Made by a program: the position numbers and the translations under genes | The notes under the pieces: model-generated | Told to the model about the DNA's origin: nothing | The model's input: only the letters and a program-made list of their open reading frames with translations | The model's database searches: none | Assembly: GCA_903924715.1 (NCBI GenBank) | Contig: CAIYCP010000351.1 | Coordinates: forward strand, 1-11,166 | Direction of reading: 5' to 3' | Length of the DNA: 11,166 bases | Origin: an uncultured beta proteobacterium | Lineage (GTDB): Bacteria > Pseudomonadota > Gammaproteobacteria > Burkholderiales > Burkholderiaceae_B | Part shown: piece by piece, positions 6,333 through 11,166 of the stretch | How the letters are laid out: each line of letters starts with the position of its first letter | Position numbering within the stretch: the first letter of the stretch is position 1

Positions 6333-7670
6333 TTACCACTGAACTTGCCCGCTGCCGATATCCATCACCATTCTGGTCGACAAATACAAGCGCGGAGCAA
6401 TCGAGTCAATAAAGACGTATTCATCGTCATTGGAGTGCGCGCCATAGCCTCGCAAGCCAAAACTTTCGAGCACACCACCCTTAGGCTTTAACCCCGCAAA
6501 CGCAGCATCGGTCCCGCCGCCCGTTGCGACCGTGGCCACTTCCAGTGGTTGGCCAATCTCTTTAAAAATATCCACAGCCCGCGCCGCAATGACCCGCGAG
6601 GCTGGTGTTGCCTCAAACGCAGGCCGACTGCGGTAAAACGACAGATTGATCTTCGTGTCTGGGATCAGCTTTTCTGTAATCGCCGCGTTTAAATTCGCCT
6701 CCATCTTATCCATGTCTTTGTTAAATAATGACCGTACATCGGCAATCGCTGAGGCAGAGGCCGGAATCACGTTACGGGTTCCGCCGCCCTGAATCACAGT
6801 CCAGTTAATTTTCAAACCTAAGGCCGGATCACCAAAATTGCGGGTTTTTAAGATTTGATGTGACAGTTCATAGATGGCATTGCGCCCCGCCTCAGGACGT
6901 GCACCCGCATGCGAGGCCTTACCTTCGACCTTCATTTCAACAATCGCGATACTGCTGGTTGCTAACCGAACGATGTTTTTTTCATAGCCACCGCCTTCAA
7001 AAGAAAGCACCGCATCGTATACACCGCCTTTCTCAATGAAAAATTGGCTTGAACCCGGCGAACCAATTTCTTCATCTCCGTTAATCGCAACGGCAAGTTC
7101 TTCATAATCTTTGAAGCCAATTTCATTCAACAAGCGTACGGTATGCAGAATTAACGCCACGCCGCTCTTGTCATCTGAGATCCCTAAACCATAGGCACGA
7201 TCACCCTCAATCCGAAACGGTTGTTTTGCACCCATACCTTTTGTGTAAACGGTATCACGGTGCGCGATCAGCAACACCTTCTTTTTACCGGTTCCGGTTT
7301 TTCGACCGTACACGATCGAACCTAACTCAGCGCCCTTTAATTGCGGATGCGTCTCAGGTGCTTTGGTTGGAATGATCTCAACCTGCATGCCTAAACTCTT
7401 GAGCTCGGCTGCAATGACATCACCAAGTTGGGCCAGTCCTTCAAGATCGCGGCTACCAGACTCGATACCCACCAAGGTTTTAAGCGTATCTAGTAGCGGG
7501 GTAACTGCGTCGTCTGCTTTTTGTTTGACTACTTGATTTTGTGCAGCTGCGACCTGGGCGGACGCTTGCGGCACGAAAGCCATTTGCCCACACATGAACC
7601 CGATGACCAATAGGCCAACGGTTCTCTGAAAATGTTTCAAAAAACGTAAAACTTGAGCTTGAAGGATCAT
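6333..7670 (-). CDS. M20 metallopeptidase, carboxypeptidase G2-like, exported
   Basis: 445 residues. A signal peptide spans about 1-38 (core VGLLVIGFMCGQMAFV, then ASA before Q39), so the enzyme is periplasmic. It matches Pseudomonas carboxypeptidase G2 along its length. With CPG2 ligands recalled as H112, D141, E175/E176, E200 and H385, the counterparts are H137 (AHRDTVY), D166 (ISDDKSG), E200/E201 (NGDEEIGS), E225 (SFEGGG) and H412 (GAHSND). All are present, so a two-zinc active enzyme is expected. KASHAGARPE at 251-260 and TGGGTDAAF at 383-391 are further shared segments. CPG2 removes C-terminal glutamate from folates, but relatives cut many N-acyl or peptidyl amino acids, so the substrate is open. 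It leads the unit with the small protein (51 bp later) and the amidase, and is divergent from Bug receptor 3. The ribosome site is weak. Confidence 0.92.
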   Translation of the reverse strand: MILQAQVLRFLKHFQRTVGLLVIGFMCGQMAFVPQASAQVAAAQNQVVKQKADDAVTPLLDTLKTLVGIESGSRDLEGLAQLGDVIAAELKSLGMQVEIIPTKAPETHPQLKGAELGSIVYGRKTGTGKKKVLLIAHRDTVYTKGMGAKQPFRIEGDRAYGLGISDDKSGVALILHTVRLLNEIGFKDYEELAVAINGDEEIGSPGSSQFFIEKGGVYDAVLSFEGGGYEKNIVRLATSSIAIVEMKVEGKASHAGARPEAGRNAIYELSHQILKTRNFGDPALGLKINWTVIQGGGTRNVIPASASAIADVRSLFNKDMDKMEANLNAAITEKLIPDTKINLSFYRSRPAFEATPASRVIAARAVDIFKEIGQPLEVATVATGGGTDAAFAGLKPKGGVLESFGLRGYGAHSNDDEYVFIDSIAPRLYLSTRMVMDIGSGQVQW

Positions 7671-7739
7671 GGAATACCCGATAGAGAAAATGGGTTGGAA
7701 ACGTTTATTGTATTGAAATCTTCCAATTCCCTTTTTGAA

Positions 7740-7763
7740 GTTACGATACTAAATAATCGTTAC
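7740..7763. promoter_or_regulatory. inverted repeat in divergent promoter region (candidate operator)
   Basis: GTTACGAT (7740-7747) and ATCGTTAC (7756-7763) pair at 7 of 8 positions across an 8-base AT-rich spacer. The element is the only clear dyad in the 122-bp gap between the divergent M20 peptidase and Bug receptor 3. Its size and half-site spacing (16 bp centre to centre) fit a dimeric regulator. On the - strand a weak promoter-like pair, TTGGCG and TATCGT 17 bp apart, overlaps it. No regulator gene is in the window to pair with it. Confidence 0.4.
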
Positions 7764-7792
7764 AACGCCAATGCCTTTTACTGGAGTATCAC

Positions 7793-8815
7793 ATGCAACA
7801 AGCTCGTCCTGATAGCAAGCGCCTCAGACAGTTCAGCCAGCTTGTTTTTACATGCATAGCGACTCTTGTTTCATATCTAATCTCTGGCACTGATGCTCGG
7901 GCTCAGATCGATCTGGCTGCCAGTTTTCCAGAGCGACAAGTCAAAATCGTGGTGCCGTTTCCCGCTGGCGGCGCTTCAGATATCGTGGCGCGTCTCTTTG
8001 CCAAAGAGCTTGGCGAAACCTGGAAACAAACAGTACTTGTTGAAAATAAACCTGGAGCCTCGGGCCACCTGGGTGGTCAATATGTCGCCGGTGCTAAGCC
8101 TGATGGCCACACCCTTGTGCTTGCCGACATGAGCACCTTCACCATGAGCCCTGCGCTCATGCCTTCGCTCACCTACAACCCGGGCAAAGAGTTAACACCC
8201 GTCGTGATTGCAGCCTTTTCACCTCATATCCTTGTGGTGAAAAATCAAATGCCCGTGACCAACTTCGAAGAGTTTATTGCCTACGCTAAAACACAAAAAA
8301 ATCCCTTAAGTCTTGGCGTCACGCTAGGCACTTCGACACACTTAGCGGGCGTCGTCATGAGTCAAAGTCTAGGGTTTGAGTTGAACTTTATTGGTTACAA
8401 AGGTGGGGCTCAGGTCGTCAGCGATCTGGCGGGCGGCCAAATCGACTCAACACTGAATAGCTTCTTGGCCACCTACGGGATGGTGAAAGCCGGTAGCTTT
8501 AAACTTATCGCCGTTGCGAGCCCGAAACGTTTTGGTCAAATCCCGGAAACCCCCGCGATTAGTGAAAAAGTACCAAACTTTGTCACGGGATCTTTTCAGG
8601 GGATGATGACAACGACGGGTACACCACCCGCCATTATCGAAAAGATCAATGCTGAAGTGCAACGAATTGCCGCTAAGCCTGAGGTGCAAAAACGGTTTTT
8701 CGAACTGGGTTCTGAGCCAGTCACTTTGAACCCTAAAGAGGTTCAACAATGGATGGTCGATCAAACCGCTTTTTGGGGCAAAGTCATCAAAGATAACGAT
8801 ATCAAACTGCAATAG
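7793..8815 (+). CDS. Bug/TctC-family periplasmic solute-binding receptor 3
   Basis: 340 residues with a long signal peptide of about 37. A charged N-region (RPDSKRLR) precedes the core LVFTCIATLVSYLIS, with cleavage after ARA. Family motifs are VPFPAGGASDIVAR at 54-67, VENKPGASGHLGG at 83-95, PDGHTLVLA at 103-111, LGTSTHLAG at 178-186, and GYKGGAQV at 201-208. The second loop keeps STHLAG but lacks the following Glu seen in receptors 1 and 2. The start is well supported by GGAG six bases before the ATG. It is divergent from the CPG2-like peptidase and is followed after 115 bp by another Bug receptor on the same strand. The ligand is unknown. Regulation through the 122-bp divergent region, perhaps the dyad at 7740-7763, is likely but unproven. 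Confidence 0.93.
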   Translation: MQQARPDSKRLRQFSQLVFTCIATLVSYLISGTDARAQIDLAASFPERQVKIVVPFPAGGASDIVARLFAKELGETWKQTVLVENKPGASGHLGGQYVAGAKPDGHTLVLADMSTFTMSPALMPSLTYNPGKELTPVVIAAFSPHILVVKNQMPVTNFEEFIAYAKTQKNPLSLGVTLGTSTHLAGVVMSQSLGFELNFIGYKGGAQVVSDLAGGQIDSTLNSFLATYGMVKAGSFKLIAVASPKRFGQIPETPAISEKVPNFVTGSFQGMMTTTGTPPAIIEKINAEVQRIAAKPEVQKRFFELGSEPVTLNPKEVQQWMVDQTAFWGKVIKDNDIKLQ

Positions 8816-8820
8816 CCTAA

Positions 8821-8866
8821 ACGTGTCGGCACATTGACGCTATGTCACCTGCGTGTTACTTTTTTT
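8821..8866 (+). terminator. weak stem with T-run between receptors 3 and 4 (tentative)
   Basis: ACGTGT and GCGTGT can pair, with three G-T wobbles, outside the short stems GG/CC and ACAT/ATGT. The structure closes over a seven-base loop and is followed three bases later by seven Ts (8860-8866). The T-run is convincing but the stem is poor, so partial termination after receptor 3 is only a possibility. It would weaken read-through into receptor 4. Confidence 0.3.
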
Positions 8867-8930
8867 GAAGTCGCGCAGCAGACAGCTCATGGGCATCTCT
8901 CATGCGCAAAAAACAGAGAGACACATAATA

Positions 8931-9899
8931 ATGAAAAGAGTCAGCTTTCTTATTGCATCGCTATTGACCTTCATGTCGTGCGCCTACTCACAAGTTACAG
9001 ACTATCCCACTCGAGCGATCAAAATATTGGTACCACTTGCTGCTGGTAGCGGTACCGACAATGCCGCCCGCTACTTTGGACAACAGCTTGCAATGCTCTT
9101 AGGGCAATCTGTTGTGATCGAAAACCGCACTGGCGCCAATGGCATGATCGCCGGAGCAGCTGTAAAAAATGCCCCAGCAGATGGGTACACCGTATTTTTA
9201 GGGACATTAAGCCCACTTGGCCTAAACCAGCTCGTGATGAAAGGCCCATTTCCTTATGACGCGATCACAGACTTCAAGCCTGTTTCGGGCTTAACGCGAG
9301 GGATGGGTGCGTTTGTCGTGCCAGGCAATTCGCCTTTCAAAACCCTTGAAGAGCTCGTGGCCGCCGCCAAAAAATCCCCTCGCCCTTTTAACGTTGGCAC
9401 CTATGCCACTTCGTACCAACTCACCCTAGATTGGTTTAACAATCTTGCGGGGGTCAAGTTTGTCGGGGTGCCTTACAAAGGTGCGGCTCCAATCTTTACG
9501 GACTTAATTGGCAATCAACTCGACTGGGCTGTGCTTAATTTAAGTGGTGTTTCAACCCTGTTGCTTTCTGGAAAACTTCGTGCGATTGCTGTAACTGGGG
9601 ATACGCGCGCGCCAGAGTTTCCGGATATTCCGACCGTTAAAGAAAGCGGCTATCCAGAATACTCTAACTATTTATGGACCTCTTTATATGTGCGCACTGA
9701 AACCCCTGAACATGTCACAAACATCTTAACCACGGCGATGCAAAAAGTATTGACTTCGCCTCAAGCGCAAGAGTATCTGGTGAGTACGGGTGGTGGTGAG
9801 TTGATGCCATTTGGCCCTGTACAAATGCGTAAGATGCAAATTGACGAGGTTGAGCGCTTTCGTGAAATTATAAAAACGTCGGGCTTCAAACCAGAGTAG
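8931..9899 (+). CDS. Bug/TctC-family periplasmic solute-binding receptor 4, divergent ligand loop
   Basis: 322 residues from ATG at 8931. An in-frame ATG at 8853 would place 26 charged residues before the signal peptide and is rejected. The signal peptide is MKRVSFLIASLLTFMSCAYS with cleavage before Q21. Motifs are VPLAAGSGTDNAAR at 34-47, VIENRTGANGMIAG at 62-75, ADGYTVFLG at 83-91, and GVPYKGAAP at 179-187. Both ligand loops are altered: the first has GSG where the others have GG, and the second reads VGTYATSYQLTLDW (155-168) instead of the usual G-S-T-x-H-L-A-G-E pattern. This suggests a different ligand or binding mode. A weak AGAGAG precedes the start. It lies 65 bp before an acyl-CoA ligase gene on the same strand, so a carboxylate later activated to its CoA thioester is a reasonable guess. 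Confidence 0.92.
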   Translation: MKRVSFLIASLLTFMSCAYSQVTDYPTRAIKILVPLAAGSGTDNAARYFGQQLAMLLGQSVVIENRTGANGMIAGAAVKNAPADGYTVFLGTLSPLGLNQLVMKGPFPYDAITDFKPVSGLTRGMGAFVVPGNSPFKTLEELVAAAKKSPRPFNVGTYATSYQLTLDWFNNLAGVKFVGVPYKGAAPIFTDLIGNQLDWAVLNLSGVSTLLLSGKLRAIAVTGDTRAPEFPDIPTVKESGYPEYSNYLWTSLYVRTETPEHVTNILTTAMQKVLTSPQAQEYLVSTGGGELMPFGPVQMRKMQIDEVERFREIIKTSGFKPE

Positions 9900-9964
9900 T
9901 ACTGAAACATCAAACGAAAAGCCCACCCGCATCCATTTCAGTCTGCAAGAGAAGCCCTGTCACA

Positions 9965-11166
9965 ATGAACGCTCAAACCATGCGAATGCAAAGTATTGAA
10001 CAAGGCATGAGTACTGCCTACTACGCCAAATATCACGGTGATGAACCTGCGGTCGTTGAGCAAGGTCGAATCACGTCTTTCAGCGCGCTCAATGCGCGTG
10101 CCAATCAATTAGTCAGAGCCTTGCGTCAACGAGGTGTTCAGGCAGGCGATGCCGTTGCCCTACTCTGTTCAAATCGCGTCGAATTTGTAGAAGTGATTGT
10201 TGCACTCGAGCGCTCAGGTTTGCGAGTCACGCCCATCAACACGCATCTCACGGGCGAAGAGGCCGGCTATATTCTTGATAACTGCGAAGCAAAGGCCTTG
10301 CTTGCAGAGGACCGTTACGCGCAACAGGCTCAAACAGCCGTCGCACTCGCCCCTCGGGCGCAAGTCAAGCTTGCCATTGGCGGCGCCATCCCAGACTTTG
10401 AATCCTACGCTGATGCGCTTGCTGCGTGCCCAGAGCACGACATCGAAGATCCATCCCTCGGAAGCAGGATGCTGTACACCTCGGGCACCACCGGTCGCCC
10501 GAAAGGGGTTTATCGTGACCCAGCCTATGCTCTACCCGCTGTCATGGTTTCACTTGAATTGGCGAATACGGCGGGCTATCAATGTGGCACGAAACAATTA
10601 CACCTCTGCGCGGGGCCACTCTATCACGCGGCACCACTTGGATACTCTCTGGCGCAGCCGCTATTAGCTGGCGTGGGCATCGTACTCATGAATCGCTGGG
10701 ACAACGAACAGGCATTGCGTCTTATCGCACAACATCGCATCACCCACACACACATGGTGCCGACGATGTTTCATCGACTGCTGTCGTTGCCCGAAGAAAT
10801 AAAAAGCAAATACGATCTATCTTCACTGCAGTTTGTCATTCATGGGGCTGCGCCTTGCTCAGTGCAGCTTAAATCGGCAATGATGAAATGGTGGGGGCCG
10901 ATTCTTTCTGAGTATTACGCCGCAACTGAAGGACGTGCTGTGCATGTGAATGCAACTGAATGGCTCAGACGACCCGGCACCGTGGGCAAACCAAATCCTG
11001 TCGATCATGTGCAGATCTTAAATGACGATGGTATCAAACAACCCGCGCACGTAGCAGGGACCATTTACATCAAGGCGCCCGCGGTCGGACGATTCAACTA
11101 TTTCAAAGACGACCAGAAGACAGAAAGTTCATACCGCGGCGATTACTTCACCTTGGGCGATATTGG
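9965..11166 (+). CDS. AMP-dependent acyl-CoA synthetase/ligase, N-terminal 400 residues (partial)
   Basis: The frame is open from ATG at 9965 to the right edge, 400 full codons, so the C-terminal domain is missing. It belongs to the ANL adenylating superfamily, which activates a carboxylate with ATP and transfers it to CoA. Seen motifs are A3, the phosphate-binding YTSGTTGRPKG at 171-181; GPLYHAAPL at 217-225, typical of acyl-CoA synthetases; A5 at 316-323 (EYYAATEG); and the A7-like LGDIG at 397-401, cut by the edge. There is no signal peptide, so it is cytoplasmic. It follows Bug receptor 4 by 65 bp and is probably on its transcript. AAGAGAAG lies about ten bases before the ATG. ATGs at 9980 and 9986 are alternative starts. 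The acid substrate (fatty, aromatic or other) cannot be told from this part. Confidence 0.93.
   Translation, partial: MNAQTMRMQSIEQGMSTAYYAKYHGDEPAVVEQGRITSFSALNARANQLVRALRQRGVQAGDAVALLCSNRVEFVEVIVALERSGLRVTPINTHLTGEEAGYILDNCEAKALLAEDRYAQQAQTAVALAPRAQVKLAIGGAIPDFESYADALAACPEHDIEDPSLGSRMLYTSGTTGRPKGVYRDPAYALPAVMVSLELANTAGYQCGTKQLHLCAGPLYHAAPLGYSLAQPLLAGVGIVLMNRWDNEQALRLIAQHRITHTHMVPTMFHRLLSLPEEIKSKYDLSSLQFVIHGAAPCSVQLKSAMMKWWGPILSEYYAATEGRAVHVNATEWLRRPGTVGKPNPVDHVQILNDDGIKQPAHVAGTIYIKAPAVGRFNYFKDDQKTESSYRGDYFTLGDI

Noticed and set aside
7904..7915. Palindrome CAGATCGATCTG
   Set aside because: It lies inside the coding region of Bug receptor 3 at the signal cleavage site and is short. Probably chance.
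8853..8930. Upstream start for Bug receptor 4
   Set aside because: It would put 26 mostly polar residues before a normal signal peptide. ATG at 8931 gives a standard secretory N-terminus.
9901..9942. Inverted repeat ACTGAAA / TTTCAGT after Bug receptor 4
   Set aside because: Seven-base arms with a 28-base loop and no T-run. Too weak for a terminator, and repeats of this size occur by chance.
10197..10667. Open + strand frame of 156 codons
   Set aside because: It lies inside the acyl-CoA ligase in another frame. The ligase frame has clear family motifs, while this one is rich in Arg, Ser and Pro with no recognisable domain.
1..11166. CRISPR array, tRNA, rRNA, insertion sequence or prophage remnants
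   Set aside because: No spaced direct repeats, cloverleaf-like segments, transposase or integrase motifs, or terminal inverted repeats with target duplications were found by eye on either strand.

Overview
The window looks like an accessory catabolic and uptake region of a betaproteobacterium in the order Burkholderiales, most likely an Alcaligenaceae-type genome. The reason is four paralogous Bug/TctC periplasmic solute receptors packed between catabolic enzymes, an expansion typical of Bordetella, Achromobacter, Cupriavidus and relatives. This is inferred from gene content only. No transposase, integrase, tRNA, rRNA, CRISPR or regulator gene is visible. The window is almost entirely coding, and every gap is shorter than 160 bp.

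Layout. (1) 1-107, + strand: the last 34 codons of an ABC-transporter ATPase, whose stop codon overlaps the stop of the convergent next gene. (2) 3541-104, - strand: a three-gene unit of an alpha/beta hydrolase with the full fluoroacetate-dehalogenase active-site pattern, a Bug receptor, and an MmgE/PrpD-family enzyme with a Tat-like leader. (3) 3708-4703, + strand: a solitary Bug receptor, divergent from the hydrolase. It ends in a perfect 15-bp-arm hairpin at the convergent junction with the next unit. (4) 7670-4719, - strand: an exported M20 metallopeptidase of the carboxypeptidase G2 type, a 64-residue AtzG/GatC-like protein, and an amidase-signature enzyme. (5) 7793 to the window end, + strand: two Bug receptors in tandem and the first 400 codons of an acyl-CoA/AMP ligase. 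This unit is divergent from unit 4.

How they may work together (inference). Each Bug receptor lies beside enzymes acting on carboxylates, amides or acyl-CoAs. No TctA/TctB membrane partner is encoded here, so the receptors would have to use a permease elsewhere in the genome or act as sensors. The two divergent intergenic regions, 3542-3707 and 7671-7792, each contain an imperfect inverted repeat that could be an operator. The most interesting points are the dehalogenase-like hydrolase, the probably exported PrpD-family enzyme, the CPG2-like peptidase with an amidase and small-subunit pair, and the degenerate ligand loop of the fourth Bug receptor. I see no clear evidence of a wholly new system. 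These are unusual combinations of known families.
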